From RGIG5299 sp045588575 (GTDB lineage Bacteria > Bacillota > Clostridia > Oscillospirales > RGIG5299), in NCBI GenBank assembly GCA_045588575.1, contig JAZNEJ010000004.1, forward strand, positions 1 to 53,135: DNA of 53,135 nt, read 5' to 3'. Every line of letters starts with the position of its first letter. The stretch's first letter is position 1. The translations under genes and the position numbers were made by a program. This document shows, piece after piece, positions 32,820 through 40,677 of the stretch. The notes below the pieces were generated by a model. That model ran no database searches and had not been told where the DNA came from. It saw nothing but the letters and a program-made list of their open reading frames with translations.

Positions 32820-32849
32820 TTTACAAAAAGGCAAAAAATGTTATATAAT
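32820..32849 (+). promoter_or_regulatory. Promoter of secreted paralogue 3
   Basis: TTTACA (32820-32825), 18 bp, TATAAT (32844-32849). Confidence 0.65.
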
Positions 32850-32881
32850 TAAGCAAGATTTAAACAAAAAAGGTGATAAAA

Positions 32882-33760
32882 ATGAAAAAAGCAATAATTT
32901 GCATATCTCTTTGTCTTTGCCTTTTACTTGCCTTGACGGCAGGAGCAAGTATTTCGGGAATTTCTTCATCCGAAGGTTTTGGAAGCGTTAACGCGGACGG
33001 AACCTTAACTTTCAAAGATGCGGCTGAAGGCGTTCGCTTTATGAATTTCCGAGAAGCTATCAGCAGAGATTATTTTGAAATAAAAACAAATCTTACCTTT
33101 CCCGAACAGGAAACAGACGCTTGGTTTGCTTTTGTTATTTCAAGCAAGCCTTTCCCCGGCACGCATATAATGACTCCCGGCTACGGCGATTGCATAGTAG
33201 TTCAGTTCAGAGGATTCCAAGAGGGAAGAGACGCTTCGCCCTCAGGTGTTTTTACAACATTTGAAAGACAAGGAAATCCCTTTGTGAGCGGAAATGCCGC
33301 GCTTTCTTATTCCGGCAAAAACCTTAACGGCGGCGTTATAAAAGACGGCGAGGACTTCACTTTTGCAATAAGAGCAAATGAACAATATCTCTTTACCATT
33401 GAAATAAACGGTGAAATTTTAACCGATAAAAACGGAAATCCGCTCGACTTCAGTTCTATGAGAGAAGCTTTTGCAGATAAAGAACTTTATTTCGGTTTCA
33501 CTTCTTATGTTGGTTGGTATCCTGCAGCTCCCGAAGGTGTAACAACACCTCCCTCGAGAATGAACTTTAATCTTCTCACGGTTAATAACAATCTTCCCAC
33601 TGCATCAAATATAATGACCTATAACGGCGAAATTCCCACCGAAACTTTCCTTGCGCCTCCCGAAGAACCCGATGATGCTTCTCAAAACTCAACGACCGCC
33701 GAGCCCGAAAGCAGCATAGTTATTGATGAGGGTGGCTCGGGCTGCGGAAATAACGCATAA
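32882..33760 (+). CDS. Secreted protein of tandem family, copy 3
   Basis: A 292-residue, more divergent member. The signal peptide nearly repeats that of copy 2 (MKKAIICISLCLCLLLALTA). The core keeps TDAWFAFVISS, CIVVQFRGF, FTIEINGEIL, ELYFGFTSYVGWYP and the VNNNLPTASNIMTYNGEIP block that precedes the linker. It ends in SSIVIDEGGSGCGNNA, the same 16 residues as copy 2. No anchor, sortase motif or membrane helix follows the Cys in any copy, so the products should be fully secreted unless the Cys tail is modified. Its terminator overlaps the next promoter. Confidence 0.75.
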   Translation: MKKAIICISLCLCLLLALTAGASISGISSSEGFGSVNADGTLTFKDAAEGVRFMNFREAISRDYFEIKTNLTFPEQETDAWFAFVISSKPFPGTHIMTPGYGDCIVVQFRGFQEGRDASPSGVFTTFERQGNPFVSGNAALSYSGKNLNGGVIKDGEDFTFAIRANEQYLFTIEINGEILTDKNGNPLDFSSMREAFADKELYFGFTSYVGWYPAAPEGVTTPPSRMNFNLLTVNNNLPTASNIMTYNGEIPTETFLAPPEEPDDASQNSTTAEPESSIVIDEGGSGCGNNA

Positions 33761-33769
33761 TTTTAAAGT

Positions 33770-33803
33770 TAAAAAGTTGTCAGGATTTTCTTGACAACTT
33801 TTT
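33770..33803 (+). terminator. Terminator after secreted paralogue 3
   Basis: Stem AAAGTTGTCA/TGACAACTTT with T-run. The right arm contains the -35 TTGACA of the next promoter (33791-33796). Confidence 0.78.
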
Positions 33804-33819
33804 TTATTTGTAGTAAAAT
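33791..33819 (+). promoter_or_regulatory. Promoter of the AbrB-ABC exporter operon
   Basis: TTGACA (33791-33796), 17 bp, TAAAAT (33814-33819). Direct repeats AGTATGAAA at 33821-33838 may be an operator. Confidence 0.75.
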
Positions 33820-33868
33820 TAGTATGAAAAGTATGAAAAGTATAACAAATTATACAAAAGGTGATTTT

Positions 33869-34108
33869 ATGAGCAATTCTAAAGGAAAACATATATTCGG
33901 AACGGTAACGGTGGGGGAGAAGGGGCAAATTGTCATTCCCAAAAAGGCGAGAGAAATTTTCGAAATTGCGCCCGGGGACCAGCTTCTTATCTTGGGCGAT
34001 GAAAAAAAGGGCGGAATAGCGCTTGTTAAATGTGAATGTCTTGATGAAATTGCCGAAAAGGTTATGGGCGGAATTTACGGCAAAGAGAGAAGCGGAGAAG
34101 AAAATTGA
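33869..34108 (+). CDS. AbrB-family transcriptional regulator
   Basis: A 79-residue protein with the swapped-hairpin AbrB/MazE DNA-binding domain: FGTVTVGEKGQIVIPKKARE (about residues 10-30), followed by GDQLLILGDEKKGGIALVK. The ATG at 33869 follows AAAAGGTGATTTT; the longer frame begins inside the promoter. Its stop overlaps the TTG start of the ABC ATPase gene (TTGA), indicating translational coupling. Regulators of this type often sit in front of ABC-2 exporter genes in Clostridia and control them together with themselves (inference). Confidence 0.88.
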   Translation: MSNSKGKHIFGTVTVGEKGQIVIPKKAREIFEIAPGDQLLILGDEKKGGIALVKCECLDEIAEKVMGGIYGKERSGEEN

Positions 34109-34836
34109 AGGCAATAGAAATTAAAAATATAACCAAAAAATTTAAGGATAAAACAGCGGTAAACTCTCTTTCTTTTGACGTTTCAGACGGAGAAATATTT
34201 GCCCTTTTAGGTCAGAACGGAGCAGGAAAGACCACTCTTATAAAAATGCTTTGTTGCCTTACAAAAGCAACTGAGGGCGATGCTTTGATTTACGGGAAAT
34301 CGGTTAACGGCGAGGCGGCTGAGATTAAAAAAATAATAAACGTTTCCCCGCAGGAAACTGCGGTTGCGCCTAATCTCACCGTTTTTGAAAACCTTGTTTT
34401 CACCGCTCAAATTTACGGAGCCGATAGCCAAAAGGCAAAAGACATTTCGACGAAAATGTTAAAGGCTTTTTCTTTGGAAAACCGCAAAAACGAAAAGGCG
34501 AAAAATCTTTCGGGCGGCCTTTCGAGAAGGCTTTCAATTGCAATGGCGCTTATAAGTGAGCCGAAATTGGTATTTTTAGATGAGCCGACTTTGGGACTTG
34601 ACGTTAGGGCAAGACGTGAGCTTTGGTCGCATATTTTGGCGTTAAAAGGAAAAACAACCGTGGTTTTAACCACTCATTATCTTGAAGAAGCTGAAAAACT
34701 TGCCGATAAGATTGCAATTATAGAAAAGGGTAATCTTGTATCAATCGGCACTCTTGACGAGCTTAAAAAGCAATATGGAAAAGAGAGCCTTGAGGATATA
34801 TTTTTATCGGTTACGGAGGAAAATTATGAGGCTTAA
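34105..34836 (+). CDS. ABC transporter ATP-binding protein (ABC-2 exporter type)
   Basis: A 243-residue nucleotide-binding subunit. Walker A LLGQNGAGKTTL (about 37), Q-loop SPQETAVAPN, signature LSGGLSRR (about 136), Walker B LVFLDEPTLGLD (about 155), switch His in LTTHYLEEAE. It begins with TTG at 34105, overlapping the AbrB stop, with GGAGAAG as ribosome binding site. It energises the permease encoded next (11-bp overlap). The substrate is unknown; such small pairs often export drugs, peptides or lipids. Confidence 0.92.
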   Translation: MKAIEIKNITKKFKDKTAVNSLSFDVSDGEIFALLGQNGAGKTTLIKMLCCLTKATEGDALIYGKSVNGEAAEIKKIINVSPQETAVAPNLTVFENLVFTAQIYGADSQKAKDISTKMLKAFSLENRKNEKAKNLSGGLSRRLSIAMALISEPKLVFLDEPTLGLDVRARRELWSHILALKGKTTVVLTTHYLEEAEKLADKIAIIEKGNLVSIGTLDELKKQYGKESLEDIFLSVTEENYEA

Positions 34837-35563
34837 AGCGTTTTCTTTAAGAAACACACTGGAACTTTTAAGAGACCCGTTAAGCCTTATTTTCGGCATC
34901 GGACTTCCCGTTGTGTTACTTATTTTAATTTCTGTAATAAACAACAGCATTTCCGAACAAATTACAATTGAAATATTCAAAATAGAAAATTTCGCACCGG
35001 GAATTGCGGTTTTCAGCTTTTCGTTTTTATCAATGTTTTCCGCAGTTTTAATATCTAAAGACAGAACGACATCGTTTCTTACTCGTCTTTTTTCTTCGCC
35101 TCTCAAAAGCTATGAATATATTTTGGGATATTCCTTGCCGCTTTTGGCTATGGCGTTTTTTCAGGGCATTGTTTGCTTTGGAGTTGCAATTTTTTTCGGC
35201 TTGGAAATATCGCTTAATTTAGTTTGGGCAATTTTACTTTTAATGGTTTCGGCACCGCTTTTTATAGGCTTTGGCATATTTTTCGGTTCGCTTCTTTCCG
35301 ATAAGCAGGTGGGTGGAATTTCTTCGATTTTGGTGCAGATAACGGCGTTGGGAAGCGGAATGTGGTTCCCGTTGGAGCAAGTGGGAGGAATTTTTGCCTT
35401 CATTTGCAACGTTTTTCCGTTCGTTCACTCTTTAAACTTGGTGAAATCGGCTTTCAGCGGCGATTTTTCAAACGCGGCTTTCGATTTAATTTGGATTATC
35501 TGTTGGAGTATAGCCGTTTTTGCGCTTGCATCTGCGATTTTTGCGAAAAAAATGAAAAATTAA
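34826..35563 (+). CDS. ABC-2 type permease
   Basis: A 245-residue membrane protein with six hydrophobic segments and the ABC-2 pattern, including FLTRLFSSPLKSYEYILGY (the coupling segment) and a conserved GSGMWFPLEQVGG before the last helices. The ATG at 34826 follows GGAGGAAAA inside the end of the ATPase gene. It forms the membrane part of a half-exporter with the ATPase. There is no terminator after it other than the spacing before the L10 leader promoter, so some read-through is possible. Confidence 0.9.
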   Translation: MRLKAFSLRNTLELLRDPLSLIFGIGLPVVLLILISVINNSISEQITIEIFKIENFAPGIAVFSFSFLSMFSAVLISKDRTTSFLTRLFSSPLKSYEYILGYSLPLLAMAFFQGIVCFGVAIFFGLEISLNLVWAILLLMVSAPLFIGFGIFFGSLLSDKQVGGISSILVQITALGSGMWFPLEQVGGIFAFICNVFPFVHSLNLVKSAFSGDFSNAAFDLIWIICWSIAVFALASAIFAKKMKN

Positions 35564-35573
35564 CTAAAAAAAC

Positions 35574-35602
35574 TTGACAAAATTATAAAACAGTGGTAGA
35601 AT
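35574..35602 (+). promoter_or_regulatory. Promoter of the rplJ-rplL operon
   Basis: TTGACA (35574-35579), 17 bp, TAGAAT (35597-35602). Confidence 0.8.
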
Positions 35603-35733
35603 ACTTGCATCTAACCGAAGACAGCAGGTGTCCGCAAGGATATAATTCGTATGAGCCTGCCGAGGAAAGAGCAAAATTTCACAACTAACATTGTATTTTT
35701 GCGCTCCTCGAACGGTCGGGGAGCGTTTTTTAT
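35603..35733 (+). promoter_or_regulatory. Ribosomal protein L10 leader with attenuator hairpin
   Basis: AGACAGCAGGTG (35621-35632) and GCCTGCCGAGG (35656-35666) are the conserved strands of the Firmicutes L10 leader, to which L10(L12)4 binds. It is followed by a hairpin GCGCTCC/GGGGAGCG and a T-run (35701-35733), the likely attenuator. Excess L10 would stop transcription of rplJ-rplL. Confidence 0.88.
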
Positions 35734-35775
35734 TTTCCCGTCCGTCTCGGAAATTAACCGGGAGGTGAATCTAAC

Positions 35776-36267
35776 ATGCCCAGTCAGGCAGCAATCGAAT
35801 CCAAGAAGGCTCAAGTTGCAGAAATTGCCGAAAAATTCAAGGGTGCAACAAGCTGTGTGTTGGTAAACTACAGCGGTATCTCCGTTGCTGAAGATACCAC
35901 TTTACGTACTAACTTCCGCAAAGCAGACGTTGATTATTTCGTAGCAAAAAACACTCTCATTAAACTTGCCCTCAAGGAAGCAGGAATCGAAGGCTTAGAT
36001 GAACTTTTAAACGGCAATACCGCTATTGCTATTTCAAAAGACGCTATGTCAGCAGCAAAAATCGTTTGCGAATACGCCGAAAAGAACAAGAACTACTCTG
36101 TTAAAGGCGGCTTCATGGACGGCAAAGCTATCGACATCGCAACAATCGAAGCTCTCTCGAAAATCCCCTCAAAAGAAGTGCTCATTGCAAAGCTTCTCGG
36201 AAGCTTCAAGGCACCCCTTTCCAACTTCGTTTATATGCTTAACGCAGTTGCGGAAAAGAATGCGTAA
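35776..36267 (+). CDS. rplJ: 50S ribosomal protein L10
   Basis: A 163-residue stalk base protein. The N-terminus (PSQAAIESKKAQVAEIAEKF) and LVNYSGISVAEDTTLR are typical; the C-terminal helix binding L7/L12 dimers is present. It starts at ATG 35776 after GGGAGGTGAAT. It is regulated by the leader just upstream and is followed by rplL after 70 bp, the usual order. Confidence 0.96.
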   Translation: MPSQAAIESKKAQVAEIAEKFKGATSCVLVNYSGISVAEDTTLRTNFRKADVDYFVAKNTLIKLALKEAGIEGLDELLNGNTAIAISKDAMSAAKIVCEYAEKNKNYSVKGGFMDGKAIDIATIEALSKIPSKEVLIAKLLGSFKAPLSNFVYMLNAVAEKNA

Positions 36268-36337
36268 TTTACGCAAAGCTACGGCTTAAAAATTAAAAAC
36301 TAAAAACTTATTTATTTTATTTTTGGAGGATAAAAAA

Positions 36338-36700
36338 ATGACTAAAGAAGAACTTATTGCCGCCATTAAAGAAATGACGGTTCTTGAACTTAACGAACTC
36401 GTAAAGGCTTGCGAAGAAGAATTCGGCGTATCCGCTTCTGCTCCCGTAGCAGTTGCAGGTGCAGTTGCTGCTGCTCCCGTTGAAGAGAAAACCGAATTTG
36501 ACGTTGTTCTCGCTGACATGGGCGCTAACAAGCTCAACGTTATCAAAGCAGTACGTGAACTCACCTCTCTCGGTCTCGGCGAAGCTAAAGCTCTCGTTGA
36601 ATCCGCTCCCGCTACCATTAAGGAAGCTGTTTCTAAAGACGAAGCTAACGCTATGAAAGCAAAGCTCGAAGAAGCAGGCGCAAAAGTAGAACTCAAGTAA
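36338..36700 (+). CDS. rplL: 50S ribosomal protein L7/L12
   Basis: A 120-residue stalk protein. The N-terminal dimerisation helix pair (MTKEELIAAIKEMTVLELNE), an Ala/Val-rich hinge (about 38-52) and the C-terminal domain with NKLNVIKAVRELTSLGLGEA, which contacts elongation factors. The ATG at 36338 follows TTTGGAGGAT; the in-frame TTG five codons earlier is part of that site. A terminator at 36720-36755 ends the operon. Confidence 0.97.
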   Translation: MTKEELIAAIKEMTVLELNELVKACEEEFGVSASAPVAVAGAVAAAPVEEKTEFDVVLADMGANKLNVIKAVRELTSLGLGEAKALVESAPATIKEAVSKDEANAMKAKLEEAGAKVELK

Positions 36701-36719
36701 TTTTAATAAAAATTACAAT

Positions 36720-36755
36720 AAAGGCAGATGGGAAACCGTCTGCCTTTGTTTTTTT
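36720..36755 (+). terminator. Terminator of rplJ-rplL
   Basis: Stem AAAGGCAGATGG/CCGTCTGCCTTT with loop GAAA and T-run. Confidence 0.9.
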
Positions 36756-36760
36756 CGTCA

Positions 36761-36789
36761 TTGACAAACGGGTTAAAAAGCATTAAAAT
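36761..36789 (+). promoter_or_regulatory. pgi promoter
   Basis: TTGACA (36761-36766), 17 bp, TAAAAT (36784-36789). Confidence 0.78.
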
Positions 36790-36827
36790 ATAAGAGTATA
36801 TAAAATAATCTCTAAGGAGTGATTTTT

Positions 36828-38138
36828 GTGGCTATTGTTTTAAACGATAAGTTTGCGGGAATTACCGAATGCGAAAAAGAAAAAGTTTCAAAAAAAGCCG
36901 AAGAAGCTCTTAAAACCGTTCTTCAGGAAAGCGGTGAGGGAAACGATTTTCTCGGTTGGAAAACCTTGCCCTTCGATTACGATAAGGAAGAGTTTGAAAG
37001 AATTAAAAAAGCTGCCGCTAAAATTCAAAGCGATAGTAAATATCTTGTTGTCATAGGCATTGGCGGTTCTTATCTCGGTGCAAAAAGCGCTATCGACTTT
37101 TTACCGTCGGCAGATGAAAAGAAAACGCGAATTTTATTTGCGGGAAATAATTTGAGCGCCGAATATTTAAACGGAATAATAAGAGAAATCGGTGATGACG
37201 ATTTCTCCATAAACGTTATTTCGAAATCGGGCACAACCACCGAGCCTGCGGTTGCTTTCAGAATTTTCAGAGAGCTTCTCGTTAAAAAATACGGCGAGAG
37301 CGCCAAAGAAAGAATCTATGCAACTACCGATAAACAAAGAGGCACTTTAAAAGAAGTTGCTGACAAAGAAGGCTGGGAAACCTTTGTTGTTCCCGATAAT
37401 GTTGGCGGAAGATACTCGGTTTTAACCGCAGTAGGATTGCTTCCCATTGCCGTCGCCGGAGCCGATATAGACAAAATGATGGTAGGCGCCGAACAAGCAA
37501 GAAAGGCTTACACCTCGCTTCCTTTTGATAATAACGACTGCATGAAATATGCTGCATACAGAAATATTTTGCTTGAAAAGGGTAAAAATATAGAAGTTCT
37601 TTCTTCTTTTGAACCCACTCTTGCTTCCTTTGCCGAATGGTTTAAGCAGCTCTACGGCGAAAGCGAAGGAAAAGATAAAAAAGGCATTTTCCCCGCATCC
37701 GTTTCATTCACTACCGACCTTCACTCTTTGGGCCAATATATTCAGGACGGACAGAGAATGATGTTTGAAACTGTTTTGTGGGTTGAAAACACCGATGAAA
37801 AGCTTATTGTTCCTTTCAACGAAAACGATGGCGACGGCCTTAATTTTCTTGCGGGCAAAGATGTTAACGAGATAAATAAACAGGCACATCTCGGCACCGT
37901 TTTAGCTCACGTTGACGGCGGCGTTCCCAATATTATTATAACTCTTTCCAAAAGAGACGAGGAAAACTACGGTCATGCGGTTTATTTCTTTGAGCTTGCT
38001 TGCGCAATTTCAGGCTATATTTTAGGTGTTAATCCCTTTAATCAGCCCGGTGTTGAGGACTACAAAAAGAATATGTTTGCGCTTATGGGCAAAAAAGGTT
38101 TTGAGGCTCGCAGAGAAGAACTTGTTAAAAGATTATAA
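36828..38138 (+). CDS. pgi: Glucose-6-phosphate isomerase
   Basis: A 436-residue enzyme interconverting glucose 6-phosphate and fructose 6-phosphate. VVIGIGGSYLGAKSAIDF (about residue 68) and ISKSGTTTEPAVAF (about 136) bind the phosphate; the GKKGIFP-like DKKGIFPASVSFTTDLHSLG and QPGVEDYK segments carry the catalytic residues. The length suits the compact bacterial form (about 445). The GTG at 36828 is preferred: the AAGGAG site at 36814-36819 is at normal distance from it, whereas the GTG at 36819 overlaps the site. Confidence 0.96.
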   Translation: MAIVLNDKFAGITECEKEKVSKKAEEALKTVLQESGEGNDFLGWKTLPFDYDKEEFERIKKAAAKIQSDSKYLVVIGIGGSYLGAKSAIDFLPSADEKKTRILFAGNNLSAEYLNGIIREIGDDDFSINVISKSGTTTEPAVAFRIFRELLVKKYGESAKERIYATTDKQRGTLKEVADKEGWETFVVPDNVGGRYSVLTAVGLLPIAVAGADIDKMMVGAEQARKAYTSLPFDNNDCMKYAAYRNILLEKGKNIEVLSSFEPTLASFAEWFKQLYGESEGKDKKGIFPASVSFTTDLHSLGQYIQDGQRMMFETVLWVENTDEKLIVPFNENDGDGLNFLAGKDVNEINKQAHLGTVLAHVDGGVPNIIITLSKRDEENYGHAVYFFELACAISGYILGVNPFNQPGVEDYKKNMFALMGKKGFEARREELVKRL

Positions 38139-38165
38139 AGTTTTTATAAAAAACATAGAAAAAGT

Positions 38166-38194
38166 TTGCATTTTGACAAAAAATATTGTATAAT
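38166..38194 (+). promoter_or_regulatory. Promoter of the P-loop protein-nrdR operon
   Basis: TTGCAT (38166-38171), 17 bp, TATAAT (38189-38194). An alternative TTGACA at 38173-38178 is 10 bp from that -10 and does not fit. Confidence 0.55.
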
Positions 38195-38250
38195 ATTATT
38201 AGTAAAACACCAAAAAACACCAACAATAAATTTTTCAGGAGGTAATTCTT

Positions 38251-38661
38251 ATGGTAAAAGTCATTATGGGGTTAAAAGGCATGGGTAAAACCAAGAATCT
38301 CATCGAAAGTGTAAATAACAGCGTTAGTACCTCTGACGGATGTGTAGTTTGCATTGAAAAAGGCGCAAAGCTCACTTACGACATCTCTCACCGCGCACGT
38401 TTAATCAATTCTTCGGAATATATGATTGAAACTGCCGACGGCTTTTATGGCTTTGTTGCAGGTCTTTTGGCAGGAAACTACGATATTCACAAGATATATG
38501 TTGACAGCATTCTTAAAATTATAGGTGAAGACCTTGTTGAGCTCGGCACTCTTCTCGCAAAGCTTGATAAACTCACCGCAGAGCATAACTCCGATATTGT
38601 TATCACCGTTTCCGGCGATGCTGAATTGGCTCCCGAAAGCGTAAAGAAATACATTGGTTAA
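38251..38661 (+). CDS. Small P-loop protein, function unknown
   Basis: A 136-residue protein starting with a Walker A motif GLKGMGKTK (residues 7-15) but without the length of a full ATPase. The middle (SGEDLVELGTLLAKLDKL-like helices) and VITVSGD near the C-terminus may supply a second strand and a Walker B-like acid. I know this as a small protein conserved near nrdR in Clostridia but not its function. It lies 15 bp upstream of nrdR and has a strong AGGAGG site, so it is probably the first gene of that operon. Confidence 0.72.
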   Translation: MVKVIMGLKGMGKTKNLIESVNNSVSTSDGCVVCIEKGAKLTYDISHRARLINSSEYMIETADGFYGFVAGLLAGNYDIHKIYVDSILKIIGEDLVELGTLLAKLDKLTAEHNSDIVITVSGDAELAPESVKKYIG

Positions 38662-38676
38662 GGGCGGGCTTATTTT

Positions 38677-39132
38677 ATGAAATGTCCCTTTTGCGAACAT
38701 ACCGAAAGCAAAGTGCTTGATTCGAGGTCCGCTGAAGATGATTTGCAAATAAGACGCCGACGTGAATGCCTTAGCTGCGGCAACCGTTTCACAACCTACG
38801 AGAAAATTGAAAAAATACCGATTTCAATTATAAAAAGAGACGGCACCCGCCAAATCTGGAACAGAGAAAAGCTTTTAAAAGGGCTTATGAAGGCGTGTGA
38901 AAAGCGTCCCGTTCCGGTTGCAACGCTTGAAAAGGCGGTTAACGAAATTGAAACGTCAATATACAATTCGCTTGAAACCGAGATAACCTCACAGCAAATA
39001 GGCGAGTTGGCAATGGATAAATTGAAGAAAATAGACCAAGTTGCATACGTTAGATTTGCGTCTGTTTACCGTCAGTTTACCGATATAGAATCCTTCAAGC
39101 AAGAGCTTGCAAGACTGATTGGAGATAAATGA
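38677..39132 (+). CDS. nrdR: Transcriptional repressor NrdR
   Basis: A 151-residue protein. The N-terminal zinc ribbon (CPFC...CLSCGNRF, residues 3-35) binds NrdR boxes, and the following ATP-cone domain (about 46-136, KRDGTRQIWNREKLLKGLMKA) senses ATP/dATP. It represses ribonucleotide reductase genes. Its stop codon overlaps the next start (ATGA), implying translational coupling to the PHP phosphoesterase. Confidence 0.96.
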   Translation: MKCPFCEHTESKVLDSRSAEDDLQIRRRRECLSCGNRFTTYEKIEKIPISIIKRDGTRQIWNREKLLKGLMKACEKRPVPVATLEKAVNEIETSIYNSLETEITSQQIGELAMDKLKKIDQVAYVRFASVYRQFTDIESFKQELARLIGDK

Positions 39133-39965
39133 TGAAATACTGTGATTTGCACTGTCACAGTTTGGCTTCCGACGGAACTGCTTCTCCCGCTGAAGTTGCA
39201 AGAATAATGAAAGCCGCCGATTCGGCGGCTTTTGCAATGACAGACCATGAAACCGTTTGGGGAAATAAAGAAGCACAAAAAGAGGCGTTAAAGCTTGGAA
39301 TAAATTTTATTCCGGGGGTTGAAATGTCGTGCGATTTTGCCGGCGCAGAGCTTCATATAGTCGGATTGTTTATAGAGCCTGACTGTTCGGCGTTGACCAA
39401 TGTTTTAGAACTGCAACGCGAAAAAAGAGCTGTTAGAAATAAAAAGATTTTTAATAAAATAATTTCACTCGGAATTGAGCTTGATGAAAAAGATTTTGCC
39501 GAATCCGACGTTATTACAAGAGGACATTTTGCCAAAAAGCTTCACGAACTGGGATATGCGAAAACCGTAAAAGAAGCTTACGTGAATTACCTTATAGAAG
39601 GCGGAAAAGCGTTTGTGGAATCGGAGAGAATGTCGGCAAAAACCGCAATAGAAACCATAAAAAAAGCAAACGGCACCTCTGTTTTCGCTCATCTTAATAC
39701 TTATAGAATCGATGCCTTTAAAGCTGCCGATGAGCTTCAAAAAATGGGGCTTGACGGAATTGAAGCGCTTTATTTTGAATATTCACCCGAGTTTTCCGAA
39801 AAATGCATTCGCTTTGCTGAGACAAGAGGCTTTTTTATGAGTGGCGGAAGTGATTTTCACGGAAAATTAAAGCCCAATATTCCTTGCGTGGGAAGGAACG
39901 ACGGAGAAAAAATACCCTTTTCGGTTTATGAAAATTTATTGGAATACAGGAGAAAAAGATGTTAA
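39129..39965 (+). CDS. PHP-domain phosphoesterase
   Basis: A 278-residue metal-dependent phosphoesterase. The four PHP motifs are visible: DLHCHSLASDG near the N-terminus, MTDHETVWG, GVEMSCDF and the final SGGSDFHG. It resembles the TrpH/RNase AM group, which acts on 3',5'-nucleotide bisphosphates or short RNAs. Two adjacent ATG codons (39129 and 39132) are possible; the first gives the ATGA overlap with nrdR. It overlaps the next gene by seven bases, so the four genes from 38251 form one operon. Confidence 0.9.
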   Translation: MMKYCDLHCHSLASDGTASPAEVARIMKAADSAAFAMTDHETVWGNKEAQKEALKLGINFIPGVEMSCDFAGAELHIVGLFIEPDCSALTNVLELQREKRAVRNKKIFNKIISLGIELDEKDFAESDVITRGHFAKKLHELGYAKTVKEAYVNYLIEGGKAFVESERMSAKTAIETIKKANGTSVFAHLNTYRIDAFKAADELQKMGLDGIEALYFEYSPEFSEKCIRFAETRGFFMSGGSDFHGKLKPNIPCVGRNDGEKIPFSVYENLLEYRRKRC

Positions 39966-40498
39966 AGATTTACTATACGAAAACCGATAAAAATACCAGA
40001 GAAAACGAAAGAATTGCAAATTCTGAGCTTTTGGCTTTTATGCTTAAAGAAGAGGGAATTGAAAAGTTTTTAATTGCAAAAACGGAATCGGGCAAGCCTT
40101 ATTTAATTGATTTGCCTTATAAAATAGGCATAACCCATAAAAACGGCTATTGCTTCGTTGCAATTTCCGACGGGGAAGTGGGCGTTGACCTTGAAAAAAT
40201 GCACGATAACAATCCCGTTATGGCAAGAAGAATTTTGCCCGACGACGAATTTGAAGCCTATATAATATCGAACGAGCCTGAAAAAATGCTTTTCTTTGCT
40301 TTTTCCGCAAGAGAGGCGGCATCGAAATTTACCGGAGAGGGCTTCCCGTTTTTACTTTCAAGAGAAAAAATAACAGAGCCTCTTGCACAGGAGCTTTTAA
40401 TTTTAGACGGAGAAGAATACGTTTTGTCGGTTTGCGCTGAAAATTCAGAGAATTTCTCCTTTAAAGAGATTAAATTTGTCCCTTTTTCTTCACTTTAA
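39959..40498 (+). CDS. 4'-phosphopantetheinyl transferase (Sfp/AcpS superfamily)
   Basis: A 179-residue protein with the two superfamily signatures: GVDLEK (about residue 77, magnesium-binding Asp and Glu) and FSAREAASKF (about 118, with Arg where Lys is commoner). It transfers phosphopantetheine from CoA to an acyl or peptidyl carrier protein. It is shorter than Sfp (about 225) but complete in motifs. It overlaps the PHP gene. No carrier protein or synthase gene is in this window, so its partner lies elsewhere. Confidence 0.83.
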   Translation: MLKIYYTKTDKNTRENERIANSELLAFMLKEEGIEKFLIAKTESGKPYLIDLPYKIGITHKNGYCFVAISDGEVGVDLEKMHDNNPVMARRILPDDEFEAYIISNEPEKMLFFAFSAREAASKFTGEGFPFLLSREKITEPLAQELLILDGEEYVLSVCAENSENFSFKEIKFVPFSSL

Positions 40499-40510
40499 GT
40501 CAAAATACTC

Positions 40511-40539
40511 TTGAAAAAAAGATTTAAATATAATATAAT
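40511..40539 (+). promoter_or_regulatory. Promoter of the SRP RNA gene
   Basis: TTGAAA (40511-40516), 17 bp, TATAAT (40534-40539), seven bases before the RNA 5' end. Confidence 0.8.
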
Positions 40540-40546
40540 ATAGTGT

Positions 40547-40652
40547 GACGGAGACGGACCTTATGTGACCGGCAACTGTGAACCATGTCAGGCGGGGAAC
40601 CGAGCAGCATTAAGCAGACTTGTTCGGCTGCCGTAAGAATTCCGTTTCCGTC
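40547..40652 (+). ncRNA. ffs: Small bacterial signal recognition particle RNA
   Basis: About 106 nt. The conserved apical domain, CCATGTCAGG...GGAACCGAGCAGC-A, is at 40583-40609. The ends pair over 12 bp (GACGGAGACGGA with TCCGTTTCCGTC, one G-U), and T residues follow. It binds Ffh to form the SRP that directs membrane proteins to the translocon. A place just in front of dnaX is common in Firmicutes. Confidence 0.92.
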
Positions 40653-40677
40653 TTTTATTATCAAAGGAGGCGTAACC

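Noticed and set aside
36819..36827. Upstream GTG start of pgi
   Set aside because: It overlaps the AAGGAG ribosome binding site that serves the GTG at 36828.
40585..40677. N-terminal extension of dnaX
   Set aside because: It would translate the SRP RNA; the GTG at 40678 has an ideal ribosome binding site.
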